Positions 46,690-62,595 of a DNA stretch of 64,000 bases are shown in pieces. The notes below the pieces were generated by a model that was not told the origin of the DNA, ran no database searches, and saw only the letters and a program-made list of their open reading frames with translations. Position 1 is the first letter of the stretch, and each line of letters opens with the position of its first letter. The DNA lies in contig NZ_JARGYC010000003.1 in NCBI RefSeq assembly GCF_029168335.1, positions 62,001 to 126,000 of the forward strand, read 5' to 3'. The DNA is from Psychromarinibacter sediminicola (GTDB lineage Bacteria > Pseudomonadota > Alphaproteobacteria > Rhodobacterales > Rhodobacteraceae). Made by a program: the position numbers and the translations under genes.

Positions 46690-47640
46690 ATGCGCGACTT
46701 GAAGATCCCCGATCAGCGCCACCCGGAAAAGGCGCACCGCCCCGACAACGATCAGCCGCGGAAACCCGACTGGATCCGCGTGAAGGCGCCGACGTCGAAG
46801 GGCTATTCCGAGACCCGCGAGATCATGCGGACCCACAAGCTGACGACGGTCTGCGAAGAGGCGGGCTGTCCGAATGTGGGCGAATGCTGGTCCCAGGGCC
46901 ACGCGACCATGATGATCATGGGCGAGATCTGCACCCGCGGCTGCACCTTCTGCAACGTGGCGACCGGCCGGCCCGAGGCGCTGGACGTGTTCGAGCCGGG
47001 CCGCGTGGCGGACGCCGTCAAGAAGCTCGGCCTGAACCACGTGGTCATCACCTCGGTCGACCGCGACGATGTGGAGGACGGCGGCGCGGAGCATTTCGCG
47101 ATGACCATCCGCGCGATCCGCAAGCAGGCACCGGGGACGACCATCGAGATCCTGACGCCGGATTTCCTGAAATGCGACCCGTCGGTGCTGGAGGTGGTGG
47201 TCGCGGCGAAGCCGGACGTGTTCAACCACAACCTGGAGACGGTGCCGGGGCTGTATCCCAGCGTGCGGCCGGGGGCGCGGTATTTCCATTCGCTGCGCCT
47301 GCTGCAGCGGGTGAAGGAGCTGGACCCCGCGATGTTCACCAAGTCCGGCATCATGGTCGGCCTGGGCGAGCGGGCCGAGGAGGTCCGCCAGGTGATGGAC
47401 GACATGCGCGCGGCGGATGTGGATTTCCTGACCATCGGCCAGTACCTGCAGCCGACGCCCAAGCATCACCGCGTCGACCGCTTCGTGACGCCCGACGAGT
47501 TCGCGGGCTACGAGAAATCGGCCTATGGCAAGGGGTTCCTGATGGTCTCGGCCACGCCGCTGACGCGGTCGAGCTATCACGCGGGCGACGATTTCGCGCG
47601 GCTGCGCGCGGCGCGGGAGGCCAAGCTGGGCATCGTCTGA
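46690..47640 (+). CDS. lipA: Lipoyl synthase LipA
   Basis: The 316-residue radical SAM enzyme inserts two sulfurs into protein-bound octanoyl groups. The auxiliary cluster Cys residues are C55, C60 and C66 ([12 protein letters not shown]). The radical SAM cluster is C81, C85 and C88 (CTRGCTFC). The C-terminal Arg-Ser-Ser-Tyr ([11 protein letters not shown]) supplies the last auxiliary ligand. All are intact. GGAG precedes the ATG. A short tandem CTGATACG pair sits at 46577-46594 in its 189-base upstream region. Confidence 0.97.
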   Translation: MRDLKIPDQRHPEKAHRPDNDQPRKPDWIRVKAPTSKGYSETREIMRTHKLTTVCEEAGCPNVGECWSQGHATMMIMGEICTRGCTFCNVATGRPEALDVFEPGRVADAVKKLGLNHVVITSVDRDDVEDGGAEHFAMTIRAIRKQAPGTTIEILTPDFLKCDPSVLEVVVAAKPDVFNHNLETVPGLYPSVRPGARYFHSLRLLQRVKELDPAMFTKSGIMVGLGERAEEVRQVMDDMRAADVDFLTIGQYLQPTPKHHRVDRFVTPDEFAGYEKSAYGKGFLMVSATPLTRSSYHAGDDFARLRAAREAKLGIV

Positions 47641-47663
47641 ACCCCGGGGGTCGGCGGAGGAAC

Positions 47664-47690
47664 AGGCCGGCCGGGGCCGGCCGGCCTTTC
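47664..47690. terminator. Intrinsic terminator between lipA and mnmA
   Basis: A 9-bp stem (47664-47672 with 47679-47687, 6-base loop) followed by TTTC lies 24 bases after lipA and serves the convergent mnmA at weaker strength. Confidence 0.7.
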
Positions 47691-47727
47691 CGGCCCGTCC
47701 GGTTCTCCGCCGGCAGCCGGCCGGGTC

Positions 47728-48864
47728 TCAGCCTTTCCGAATCCATCCGCCCCCGAAGACCCGCGAGCCTTCCGGCGCGTAGAACACGCAGGCCTGCCCG
47801 GGCGACACGCCTTCCTCGGGCGTCAGAAGCTCCACTTCGGCCTCGGTCTCGGACAGCGGTCGCACGACCGCCTCGCGCGGCGGCCGGGTCGAGCGCAGCT
47901 TGACCGCCAGCGGCCATTCCGCCCGGCTCGTGAACGGCGCGTCGCCCAGCCAGTTGACTTCCGCCACCGGCACCGTGCGCGTCGCCAGCATCTCGCGCGG
48001 GCCCACCACCACGCGGCGGTTCTCCACGTCGAGCCGGACCACGTAGAGCGGCTCGTCCAGCCCGCCGATGCCCAGACCCCGGCGCTGGCCGATGGTGTAG
48101 TGGATCACGCCCGGATGCGCGCCCAGCACCCGGCCGTCGGCATGCACGATCTCGCCCGGCTCGGCGGCGCCGGGCCGCAGCTTCTCGATCACGCCGGCAT
48201 AGTTGCCGTCCGGCACGAAGCAGATGTCCTGGCTGTCGGGCTTGTCCGCCACGCCCAGCCCGTGCTTCGCCGCCAGCGCCCGCGTCGCCTCCTTCGACTC
48301 CAGATGCCCCAGCGGAAAGCGCAGGAAGTCCAGCTGCTCCGGCGTGGTGGAGAACAGAAAGTAGCTCTGGTCGCGCGCCGGATCGGCCGCCCGGTGCAGC
48401 TCCGCCCCGGCATCGCCCAGCTTGCGCTGGATGTAATGCCCCGTCGCCATGCAGTCGGCGTCGAGATCCTTCGCCGTCTCCAGCAGATCCTTGAACTTCA
48501 CCCGCTCGTTGCAGCGGATGCAGGGCACCGGCGTGGCGCCGGCCAGGTAGCTGTCGGCGAACTCGTCGATCACGGCGTCGCGGAAGATGTTCTCGTAATC
48601 CAGCACGTAATGCGGAAAGCCCATCTCCTCGGCCACCCGCCGCGCGTCGTGGATGTCGATCCCGGCGCAGCAGGCGCCCTTCTTGGCCAGCGCCGCGCCG
48701 TGGTCATAGAGCTGAAGCGTCACGCCGACCACGTCGTAGCCCTCGCGCGCCAGCTCGGCCGCGACGACGGACGAATCCACGCCGCCGGACATCGCCACGA
48801 CGACACGGGTGTCGGCCGGTGCCTTGGCAAGGCCCAGCGAGTTCAGATGTCCGTCCAGCGCCAT
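47728..48864 (-). CDS. mnmA: tRNA-specific 2-thiouridylase MnmA
   Basis: The 378-residue enzyme thiolates U34 of Lys, Glu and Gln tRNAs. The PP-loop is [14 protein letters not shown] (25-38). The catalytic Cys pair lies in [13 protein letters not shown] and in [14 protein letters not shown]. The [12 protein letters not shown] motif and C-terminal beta-barrel segments are typical. Length is normal. It is divergent from sciP with 124 bases between them. Confidence 0.96.
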   Translation of the reverse strand: MALDGHLNSLGLAKAPADTRVVVAMSGGVDSSVVAAELAREGYDVVGVTLQLYDHGAALAKKGACCAGIDIHDARRVAEEMGFPHYVLDYENIFRDAVIDEFADSYLAGATPVPCIRCNERVKFKDLLETAKDLDADCMATGHYIQRKLGDAGAELHRAADPARDQSYFLFSTTPEQLDFLRFPLGHLESKEATRALAAKHGLGVADKPDSQDICFVPDGNYAGVIEKLRPGAAEPGEIVHADGRVLGAHPGVIHYTIGQRRGLGIGGLDEPLYVVRLDVENRRVVVGPREMLATRTVPVAEVNWLGDAPFTSRAEWPLAVKLRSTRPPREAVVRPLSETEAEVELLTPEEGVSPGQACVFYAPEGSRVFGGGWIRKG

Positions 48865-48903
48865 CGCGCCCTCCTGTTCGGGATCGCCGGGAATATAGGA
48901 AAA

Positions 48904-48918
48904 TGCGAGACACTCGCA
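48904..48918. promoter_or_regulatory. Palindrome in the mnmA-sciP intergenic region
   Basis: TGCGAGACACTCGCA has perfect 6-base arms around ACA. It lies 40 bases before mnmA and 71 bases before sciP. A candidate operator; the factor is unknown. Confidence 0.35.
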
Positions 48919-48988
48919 AGGCCCCCCTTCACCGCAAATTAAGCCAATCCGGCCAACGTCGCCGCGTCATATCTGAGGGGACCTGACG

Positions 48989-49261
48989 ATGTACTTACGC
49001 AAGGTGGACGGTCCGCGCACCGTTACATTGCCGGACGGTACGACGATGAGCCGGGCGGATCTGCCCGCGCCGGACACCCGGCGCTGGGTGGCCAGCCGCA
49101 AGGCCGCGGTGGTGCGCGGGGTGGCATCGGGGCTGATCGCGCGCGAGGAAGCGCTGCAGATCTACGGGCTGAGCGACGACGAGTTCGAATCCTGGGTGAT
49201 GGCGGTGCAACGCCACGGCGAAGCCGCGCTGAAGGCCACGTCGCTGCAGAGATACCGCTGA
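48989..49261 (+). CDS. sciP: CtrA inhibitor SciP (DUF1153)
   Basis: The 90-residue protein matches the SciP/DUF1153 family: MYLRKVDGPRTVTLPDGTTM, RWVASRKAAVVRGVASGLI, and EEALQIYGLSDDEFESWV with a helix-turn-helix. In Caulobacter SciP binds CtrA and blocks its activation of target genes. It is unusually informative that it lies 245 bases upstream of ctrA in the same direction, so the pair forms a cell-cycle module. Confidence 0.93.
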   Translation: MYLRKVDGPRTVTLPDGTTMSRADLPAPDTRRWVASRKAAVVRGVASGLIAREEALQIYGLSDDEFESWVMAVQRHGEAALKATSLQRYR

Positions 49262-49432
49262 CGGATCGACGCCACGGCCGCGGGGCCGAAGACACGCGCG
49301 CCCGGACCGTCCCGTGCCGGCGCGGCGCCAAGTCCTTCTTCGGATAAAAGTCCCGGCACATTCTATCGAAAATAAGTTTCTGAGAGTGCAATACTTTTTG
49401 CGAAATGCGGGACGCTGTGTCAGCATCCCTTC

Positions 49433-49452
49433 CACTGGTAACCAGTGATTAA
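49433..49452 (+). promoter_or_regulatory. Candidate CtrA site and palindrome upstream of ctrA
   Basis: GTAA-CCAGTGA-TTAA (49438-49452) matches the CtrA consensus TTAA-N7-TTAA with one mismatch. It overlaps a 15-base palindrome CACTGGTAACCAGTG (49433-49447, 7-base arms). It lies 55 bases before the ctrA start. CtrA is known to autoregulate in Caulobacter; autoregulation here is inferred. The rest of the 245-base gap holds no gene. Confidence 0.5.
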
Positions 49453-49506
49453 CCTTTCTTCTGCAAGGTCGGACACAACGGAAGGGTTGAGAGCGGAGTA
49501 TCTCGA

Positions 49507-54663
<5,157 letters not shown>

Positions 54664-54690
54664 CGCCGCGACCCCGCTCTGTTCGCAAAT

Positions 54691-54705
54691 GTTCCTAAAA
54701 AGTTC
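54691..54705 (+). promoter_or_regulatory. LexA-type box GTTC-N7-GTTC upstream of the 40-residue membrane protein
   Basis: GTTCCTAAAAAGTTC matches the same 4-7-4 operator as the lexA promoter in this window. A -10-like TACAAT (54708-54713) follows two bases later, so the box would sit in the promoter spacer. One match of this 8-base pattern is expected by chance in a window of this size, but it falls precisely in a 97-base promoter region. Confidence 0.6.
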
Positions 54706-54710
54706 TTTAC

Positions 54711-54725
54711 AATTCGAACCGAATT
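54711..54725. promoter_or_regulatory. 15-base palindrome shared with 31805 (AATTCGAACCGAATT)
   Basis: AATTCGAACCGAATT is the exact reverse complement of the palindrome at 31805-31819. It overlaps the end of the -10-like element and the likely start site, 35 bases before the ATG of the small membrane protein. Confidence 0.65.
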
Positions 54726-54760
54726 TGAGAACAAAGGGGCAACAGAGAGGACCGACGCCC

Positions 54761-54883
54761 ATGATGACCGAATTGAAAGAGATCCTGTCCCGCTCCTCGG
54801 CCACCCTGCTTCAGGATGCGGCCGGCGCTGCCGCGCTTGTCCTGATGCTGATCGTGGGGCTGAACCTGCCGGGTCTCGTCTGA
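54761..54883 (+). CDS. Putative 40-residue single-span membrane protein, possibly SOS-controlled
   Basis: The protein begins MMTELKEILSRSSATLLQD, an amphipathic helix, and ends in one membrane helix AAGAAALVLMLIVGLNLPGLV (written in part). AGAGAGGA provides the ribosome site. A longer open frame starts at 54689 inside the promoter and is not preferred. The size and layout recall SOS-induced small membrane proteins such as Caulobacter SidA or E. coli TisB, but there is no clear sequence match. It has a LexA-type box, a shared palindrome and a strong terminator downstream. Confidence 0.7.
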   Translation: MMTELKEILSRSSATLLQDAAGAAALVLMLIVGLNLPGLV

Positions 54884-55015
54884 TCTGCCTGCGTCCTGTC
54901 ATCCGCCGGAGCTGCGCGCTCGTGTCCCCAAACTGAAGCGCGCGCTACCTGTCCCTGGTTCGGGTCTGCCTCACTGTCCCGGGCTCCGGTTGCCTGAATG
55001 AACAGACGCCCCTGA
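54884..55015 (+). other. Structured 3' untranslated region of the small membrane protein gene
   Basis: The 132 bases between the stop and the terminator carry no ORF with a ribosome site. GCTGCGCGCTC (54911 region) and GAAGCGCGCGCTAC can pair, suggesting a folded 3' UTR or a processed small RNA. No known RNA family is recognised. Confidence 0.35.
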
Positions 55016-55054
55016 CCGCCGCCTCCTTGTCCCGGGAGTGCGGCGGTTTTTTTT
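55016..55054 (+). terminator. Strong intrinsic terminator
   Basis: A 7-bp GC stem (55016-55022 with 55040-55046), extended by a 4-bp inner stem with one bulge, is followed by eight T (55047-55054). It ends the transcript that contains the 40-residue membrane protein. Confidence 0.92.
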
Positions 55055-55142
55055 GTTGCGCCGCGCTGCGCGCGTCGCGGTGGCCGCCAACAGGTGGGAC
55101 GGCGCGCCTGATCGGGGTCAGGGCGGAAGGGAGGGGCGGGAT

Positions 55143-55167
55143 TTGCGTATTTGGAACGAGAAGAAGC
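55143..55167 (+). repeat. Short dispersed repeat, copy 3
   Basis: An exact reverse-complement copy of the 25-base sequence at 26244-26268. It lies 4 bases beyond the stop of the IscU-like gene, as copy 1 lies just beyond a stop codon. Confidence 0.8.
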
Positions 55168-55171
55168 CCGG

Positions 55172-55621
55172 TCAGGCGCAGGCGGAGTTCTCGGCCTCGG
55201 CGAAGGCTTCGGCGGCGGCGTCGAGCGTCAGCATGATCGAGGCGTGGCGGTTCTTGAAGTCGCGGGCGGGCAGCAGCACCTCGAGCCCGTCGAAAGGGGC
55301 GTCCGGAACGGGGCCGTCGGATTTCAGCATCGCCTTGAGCTGGTCGCGCGCGGTCTCGACCTGGGCACGGGTCGTGCCGAGGATGTTGGCGCCGACCACG
55401 GCGGCGGCGGCCTGGCCGAGGGCGCAGGCCTTCACGTCCTGGGCGAAGTCGGCGATGCGGCCGTTTTCGGTGACCAGGTCGACCGTGACGGTGGAGCCGC
55501 AGAGGGGCGAGCGTTTCTTGACCGAGGCCTGGGGAGCGTCGAGGCGGCCGGTCCGGGGGATGTCGGCGGCCAGTTCCAGGATGCGGCCCGAGTAGAGCTT
55601 GATGAGATCGCTGTCGCTCAT
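55172..55621 (-). CDS. IscU/NifU-N-like iron-sulfur cluster scaffold protein
   Basis: The 149-residue protein has the scaffold fold with Cys41 in PLCGSTVTVDL and Cys66 in VKACALGQAAAAV, matching two of the three IscU cluster Cys. At the third position, normally Arg-x-x-Cys, the sequence is NRHASIMLTL, so the Cys is missing. A terminal Cys148 (NSACA) may substitute or not. It is transcribed divergently from hisI. The family assists Fe-S assembly, but cluster binding here is uncertain. Confidence 0.85.
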   Translation of the reverse strand: MSDSDLIKLYSGRILELAADIPRTGRLDAPQASVKKRSPLCGSTVTVDLVTENGRIADFAQDVKACALGQAAAAVVGANILGTTRAQVETARDQLKAMLKSDGPVPDAPFDGLEVLLPARDFKNRHASIMLTLDAAAEAFAEAENSACA

Positions 55622-55685
55622 GGCTTTTCCCTCTGCATGAGTTCCCCTATTTAGGGCGGCGCTGGCCGCGTGGGAAGGAATAATC

Positions 55686-56045
55686 ATGGTATTCGATCCG
55701 GGCAGGTTGAAATTCGACGATCGGGGGCTCGTGCCCGTCATCGCGCAGGAGGCGGAGACGGGGGAGGTGCTGATGCTGGCGTGGATGAACGAAGAGGCCG
55801 TGGGGCGGACGCTGGAGAGCGGGCGGGTGACCTATTGGTCGCGCTCGCGGGGCGATTTCTGGGTGAAGGGAGAAACCTCGGGGCACGTGCAGGAATTGGT
55901 GGAGATGCGGGTGGATTGCGACCGGGATTGCCTGCTGGTGCTGGTCCGGCAGGTGGGGCCGGCGTGTCATACGAACCGGCGGAGCTGTTTCTACACGGCC
56001 GTCCGGGACGGGGAGGACGTGGAGATCATGGCGCCGATGGTGTGA
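55686..56045 (+). CDS. hisI: Phosphoribosyl-AMP cyclohydrolase HisI
   Basis: The 119-residue metalloenzyme opens the ring of phosphoribosyl-AMP in histidine synthesis. The Mg and Zn ligands are present: VDCDRDC (76-82) and [11 protein letters not shown] (93-103), with the substrate loop [19 protein letters not shown] (49-67). It is the stand-alone cyclohydrolase form; HisE is not fused. It is divergent from the IscU-like gene. Confidence 0.96.
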   Translation: MVFDPGRLKFDDRGLVPVIAQEAETGEVLMLAWMNEEAVGRTLESGRVTYWSRSRGDFWVKGETSGHVQELVEMRVDCDRDCLLVLVRQVGPACHTNRRSCFYTAVRDGEDVEIMAPMV

Positions 56046-56096
56046 GTGTCCGAGGTTGGACGGGGGGCCAAGTCTTTGGTTTCGTTATAGATAGCG

Positions 56097-56948
56097 CTAA
56101 CTGTCCGTGGTCAGTCCGCGGAGGTCCGAGGGGCTGAGCCCGGCCGCGCGATAGCTGCGGATGGCGCGGGCGTCGTCGCGCTTGGCCAGCCGCTTGCCGG
56201 TCTCGTCGCGGATCAGGCGGTGGTGGTAATAGGCCGGCACCGGCAGGTCCAAGAGCGCCTGGAGCAGGACGTGGATGCGGGTCGCGGCGAACAGGTCGTC
56301 GCCGCGCACCACCTCGGTGATCGCCTGGGCGGCGTCGTCCACCACGACCGAGAGGTGATAGGAGGTGCCCATCTCCTTGCGCGCCAGGATCACGTCGCCG
56401 ATGCCGTGGATCACGTCCTCGGGAGCGATGGCGTGGCGGCCTTCGTGGAGCGGCCCTTTTTCGTCGAAAAAGGGGGCCGCGCCGAGATGGTCGAGCGCGG
56501 CGCGGATGTCGAGGCGGATGGCGTCGGTCGGGCCGGCGCCGGCCATCGGGCGGCCGCGGCAGGTGCCGGGATAGACCAGGCCGTCGGGGCCCTGGACCGG
56601 CGCGCCCTCCTGCGGCGCCGAAAGCGCGGCGCGGATGTCGCCGCGGGTGCAGCTGCAGGGATAGCACAGCCCCATCGCGATCAGCCGGTCGAGCGCGGCG
56701 CGGTAGGCGGGCATCCGGTCGGACTGCCGCATCACCGGCTCGGGCCAGGCGAGGCCCAGCCAGTGCAGATCCTCGAAGATCATCGCCTCGTAGGACGCGC
56801 GCGAGCGGTCGCGGTCGATATCCTCGATGCGCAGCAGGAAGGTGCCGCCCTGCGCGGCGGCGCGGTCGAACGCGGTCAGCGCCGAGAAGGCGTGGCCGAG
56901 ATGCAGAAGCCCGGTGGGCGAGGGGGCGAAGCGGGTGGCGTAGCTCAC
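56097..56948 (-). CDS. gluQ: Glutamyl-Q tRNA(Asp) synthetase GluQ
   Basis: The 283-residue protein is a truncated glutamyl-tRNA synthetase that glutamylates queuosine in tRNA(Asp). The HIGH-like motif is LLHLGHAFSA (14-23), the KMSKS-like loop is GKRLAKRDDARA, and Zn-binding Cys lie at C94, C97, C99 and C129. The anticodon-binding domain is absent, as in the family. The GTG start overlaps the methyltransferase stop (GTGA). Residues FFDEK (159-163) are encoded by a palindrome. Confidence 0.95.
   Translation of the reverse strand: MSYATRFAPSPTGLLHLGHAFSALTAFDRAAAQGGTFLLRIEDIDRDRSRASYEAMIFEDLHWLGLAWPEPVMRQSDRMPAYRAALDRLIAMGLCYPCSCTRGDIRAALSAPQEGAPVQGPDGLVYPGTCRGRPMAGAGPTDAIRLDIRAALDHLGAAPFFDEKGPLHEGRHAIAPEDVIHGIGDVILARKEMGTSYHLSVVVDDAAQAITEVVRGDDLFAATRIHVLLQALLDLPVPAYYHHRLIRDETGKRLAKRDDARAIRSYRAAGLSPSDLRGLTTDS
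56451..56479. repeat. In-frame palindrome inside gluQ
   Basis: CTTTTTCGTCGAAAAAG is the core of a 21-base palindrome (56454-56474) that extends imperfectly to CGGCCC/GGGCCG arms at 56451-56479. It encodes Phe-Phe-Asp-Glu-Lys, the same peptide as the palindrome inside the glycosyltransferase gene. Confidence 0.75.
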
Positions 56949-57559
56949 GCCTTCTCGAACACGTAGACCGTGGAGCCGAGACCGATGCCGGGCAGATGCT
57001 CGCCATGCTCTTCGAAGAGCTGATGCGCGACGCCGTCGGCCGTCCAGGCGCGCAAGCGGTGCGTATAGGCGTCGTCCGTCAGCGTGTGATCGTTGAAGCT
57101 GAAGGCGAAGAGGCCGCCGGGCGCGAGCTGTCCCATCAAGAGATCCAGCGTGTCGGGCGGCGCGGCGCCGGCGCCGACCACGCCGGTGGCGACGATCGCC
57201 AGATAGGCGCCGGGGTCGAAGGGCAGGTCGGAGCCGGGATGCACCTGCCAGAGATCGCGGTAGATGCCCTTTTCGCGGGCGCCGGCCAGCATGTCGGCGG
57301 AGAGATCGGCGCCGTCGACCACGGTAAAGCCCTGCTGCAAGAGCGCCGCGCCGGACAGCCCGGTGCCGCAGCCGAAATCGAGGATCGGGCGGTCCATGTT
57401 GCGAATCTGCGCCGCCAGCGCGCGGGCGACGCGGACCGGCGTGGCATAGCCGTTGTCCAGCACCTCGTCGTCGTAGCTGTCGGCCCAGCGGTCGTAGAGC
57501 GCCCGGGTCTCCTCCGGGGTTTGAACGTTGTAGACCTTGTCGAGATATTTTTGCGTCAT
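56945..57559 (-). CDS. Class I SAM-dependent methyltransferase
   Basis: The 204-residue protein has the Rossmann methyltransferase motif I PILDFGCGTGLSGAALLQQG (quoted in part), motif II VVDGADLSADMLAGARE and a YLAIVATGVVGAG post-motif. The N-terminal MTQKYLDKVYNVQTPEETRALY leader and the GGLFAFSFNDHTL segment fit small-molecule methyltransferases. The substrate is unknown. It is coupled to gluQ through a GTGA overlap. Before it lies a 177-base gap with a GC hairpin. Confidence 0.85.
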   Translation of the reverse strand: MTQKYLDKVYNVQTPEETRALYDRWADSYDDEVLDNGYATPVRVARALAAQIRNMDRPILDFGCGTGLSGAALLQQGFTVVDGADLSADMLAGAREKGIYRDLWQVHPGSDLPFDPGAYLAIVATGVVGAGAAPPDTLDLLMGQLAPGGLFAFSFNDHTLTDDAYTHRLRAWTADGVAHQLFEEHGEHLPGIGLGSTVYVFEKA

Positions 57560-57700
57560 GAAGGGAAGTTAGGGGCTCGGGCGGCGCGCGTCCAGCGGAT
57601 CGGCCGGTCCGGGGCCGGTTTTCATGGCGGCGGCGCGGGCGGCGGGGGCGGATCTCCGGCCCGGCATCGGTGCCTGTGGCGCCGTCGGCCCCCTCCCTGG

Positions 57701-57723
57701 CCCTCCCCCTGCAAAGGGGAGGG
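57701..57723. repeat. CCCTCCCC...GGGGAGGG intergenic hairpin
   Basis: CCCTCCCC (57701-57708) pairs perfectly with GGGGAGGG (57716-57723) around a 7-base loop. It lies 13 bases before the trmFO stop, on the side away from the methyltransferase start. It resembles intergenic hairpins that recur in many alphaproteobacterial genomes, and may serve as a terminator for trmFO. Confidence 0.6.
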
Positions 57724-57736
57724 GAGCGCGCTGCTC

Positions 57737-59089
57737 TCAGGCCGCGGCGGCGTCGGCGGCGGTGAGCCAGCCGGTCCAGGCGGCCTTGGCGCGGTCGGTA
57801 TAGGCCTTGTAGCGGGCGGGGCGGTTGCGGCGCCCGCCTTTCAGGTCCACCGGCGGGAACAGGCCGAAATTGACGTTCATCGGCTGGAAGGTCTTGGCCT
57901 CCGCGCCGCCGGTGATGTGGTGAATGAGCGCGCCCATCGCGGTTTCCGGCGGCGGCGGCGGCAGCGGGTGGCCGCGGATCTCGGCCGCGGCGAGACGGCC
58001 CGCGAGCAGGCCCATGGCGGCGGATTCGACATAGCCCTCGACCCCGGTGATCTGCCCGGCGAAGCGGATGTTGGGGCGCGAGCGCAGGCGCATCCGGTCG
58101 TCGAGCAGCGTGGGCGAATTCAGGAAGGTGTTGCGGTGGATGCCGCCGAGGCGGGCGAAGCGGGCCTGTTCCAGCCCGGGAATCATCCGGAAGACATCCG
58201 CCTGCGCGCCGTACTTCATCTTGGTCTGGAAGCCGACGATGTTGAACAGCGTCCCCAGCGCGTTGTCGCGGCGCAGCTGCACGATGGCGTGCGGCTTGAT
58301 GTCGGGCTGGTGCGGGTTGGTCAGGCCCACGGGCTTCATCGGGCCGTGGCGCAGGGTTTCGCGGCCGCGTTCGGCCATCACCTCGATCGGCAGGCAGCCG
58401 TCGAAGTATTTCGCCGTCTCGCCCTCGTGGAACGCGGTCTTGTCGGCGGCGATCAGCGCGTCGATGAACGCCTCGTAGGTGGGTTTGTCCATCGGGCAGT
58501 TGAGGTAGGCGGTGCGCTCCTCTTCGGTCTCGCCCTTGTCGTAGCGGGACTGGAACCACGCCTTTTCCATGTCGATCGAGTCGGCATAGACGATGGGCGC
58601 GATGGCGTCGAAGAAGGCCAGCGCCTCGGCCCCGGTCTCGGCGCGGATCGCCTCGGCCAGGGCGCCGGAGGTGAGCGGGCCGGTGGCGACGATCCAGTGA
58701 CCGTCGGCGGGCAGGGCGGTGATCTCGCCCTCTTCCACGGTGACGTTCGGGTGGGCGCGCAGGCGCGCGGTCACCGCCTCGGCGAAGGGGTCGCGGTCGA
58801 CGGCGAGCGCGCCGCCCGCGGGCAGGCGGTGGGCGTCGGCCATCTCCATCACCAGGCCGCCGGCGGCGCGCATTTCCCAGTGCAGAAGGCCCACGGCGTT
58901 CTGTTCGTCGTCGTCCGAGCGGAACGAGTTCGAGCAGACCATCTCGGCCAGCTGGCCGGTCCTGTGGGCGAAGGTGCCGACCTTGGGCCGCATCTCGTGC
59001 AGGGTGACGGGGATGCCGGCATTGGCGGCCTGCCAGGCGGCCTCAGACCCGGCCATGCCGCCGCCGACGATGTGGAGCGTTTGTGTCAT
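57737..59089 (-). CDS. trmFO: Methylenetetrahydrofolate-tRNA-(uracil-5-)-methyltransferase TrmFO
   Basis: TrmFO (450 residues) uses folate and FAD to make m5U54 in tRNA. The FAD loop [19 protein letters not shown] (7-25), the [10 protein letters not shown] segment, [26 protein letters not shown] (in part) and [15 protein letters not shown] are diagnostic. Length is normal. It is the only folate-dependent tRNA methyltransferase seen here and lies among other tRNA-modifying genes (gluQ, mnmA). Confidence 0.96.
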   Translation of the reverse strand: MTQTLHIVGGGMAGSEAAWQAANAGIPVTLHEMRPKVGTFAHRTGQLAEMVCSNSFRSDDDEQNAVGLLHWEMRAAGGLVMEMADAHRLPAGGALAVDRDPFAEAVTARLRAHPNVTVEEGEITALPADGHWIVATGPLTSGALAEAIRAETGAEALAFFDAIAPIVYADSIDMEKAWFQSRYDKGETEEERTAYLNCPMDKPTYEAFIDALIAADKTAFHEGETAKYFDGCLPIEVMAERGRETLRHGPMKPVGLTNPHQPDIKPHAIVQLRRDNALGTLFNIVGFQTKMKYGAQADVFRMIPGLEQARFARLGGIHRNTFLNSPTLLDDRMRLRSRPNIRFAGQITGVEGYVESAAMGLLAGRLAAAEIRGHPLPPPPPETAMGALIHHITGGAEAKTFQPMNVNFGLFPPVDLKGGRRNRPARYKAYTDRAKAAWTGWLTAADAAAA

Positions 59090-59151
59090 GGCCCCGATCT
59101 AGAGGGTGATCGGGGCGCTGGGAAGCGGTCGCGTGGAAATTTTCGCGCGGC

Positions 59152-59682
59152 TCAGGCGGTGGGGCTGTCGCTGTCCCACAGGTCGGCGAACAGGTTGCGC
59201 CGGGGGCTGGCGGGCGCCTCGGCCGCGTCCGGGCGGGGGGTGTCGGCGCCTTCGCCCGGGGCGACCCGGCGCGGCGCGACCAAGGCGCGGTGCAGGGGCC
59301 GGGGTTCGGCGAGGCCGGCGGCCAGCAGGGCGAAGAGAAGGACGATGTCGATCCGCGCGATCTCCAGCGTTCCGGGCAGGCCGGGCGCGGCGGCGGCGAG
59401 GGGGCCGGTGGTGAGGACATAGGCGGCCAGCAGCAAGGCGGCCGGCCGGACGCCGAGCCGCAGCGTCAGGGCCAGGGCCGTGATCGCGAGATAGACGGCG
59501 GTGGCGTTGCGCGCGGCGGTGTCGGGCAGAAGCCCGTCCAGGAGCGGCGCGCCGGCATTGGAGGTGGCGAGCGTGACGGCGGTGGCCAGGAAGAAGGCGC
59601 CGGTCACGACGCGGATCAGGGCCGCGATGGCGCGGGTCGGCCTGTCGAGGATGGCGGCCGTTTGGCTGACGGTCATGGTCAT
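59152..59682 (-). CDS. Membrane protein of unknown function
   Basis: The 176-residue protein starts MTMTVSQTAAILDRPTRAIA and has about four hydrophobic segments (LIRVVTGAFFLATAVTLATS; AVYLAITALALTLRLGV; AALLLAAYVLTTGPLAAAA; IDIVLLFALLAAGL). The tail is basic and Pro-rich, ending NLFADLWDSDSPTA. It looks like a small DoxX/YphA-like or unnamed inner-membrane protein, but no family can be named. GGGGGAG precedes the ATG. It lies between trmFO and gyrA on the same strand. Confidence 0.65.
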   Translation of the reverse strand: MTMTVSQTAAILDRPTRAIAALIRVVTGAFFLATAVTLATSNAGAPLLDGLLPDTAARNATAVYLAITALALTLRLGVRPAALLLAAYVLTTGPLAAAAPGLPGTLEIARIDIVLLFALLAAGLAEPRPLHRALVAPRRVAPGEGADTPRPDAAEAPASPRRNLFADLWDSDSPTA

Positions 59683-59809
59683 GTGATCTCCCCCGCTCTC
59701 TCTCGTCCGCGCCCCCGCCGACAGATCGACGGTCGACAAGGGGATGGGCGGGAACGGGGCGGAAATGTGGCGGAGTTGGGGAAATTGCCGCCGGCGGCCG
59801 GACATGCGG

Positions 59810-62539
<2,730 letters not shown>

Positions 62540-62563
62540 GTACCACTCCGCCTTTCTTGAGGG

Positions 62564-62595
62564 GCGCTATATCTTGTTGTGCCACACTATAGCGC
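62564..62595. promoter_or_regulatory. Dyad in the gyrA promoter region
   Basis: GCGCTATA (62564-62571) and TATAGCGC (62588-62595) are perfect inverted repeats separated by 16 bases, 24 bases upstream of gyrA. They contain TATA-type -10 elements in both directions, so they could be overlapping promoters as well as an operator. Confidence 0.4.

Noticed and set aside
54689-54760. Longer start (54689) for the 40-residue membrane protein
   Set aside because: It would begin inside the promoter and the LexA-type box and has no ribosome site; the ATG at 54761 has AGAGAGGA upstream.
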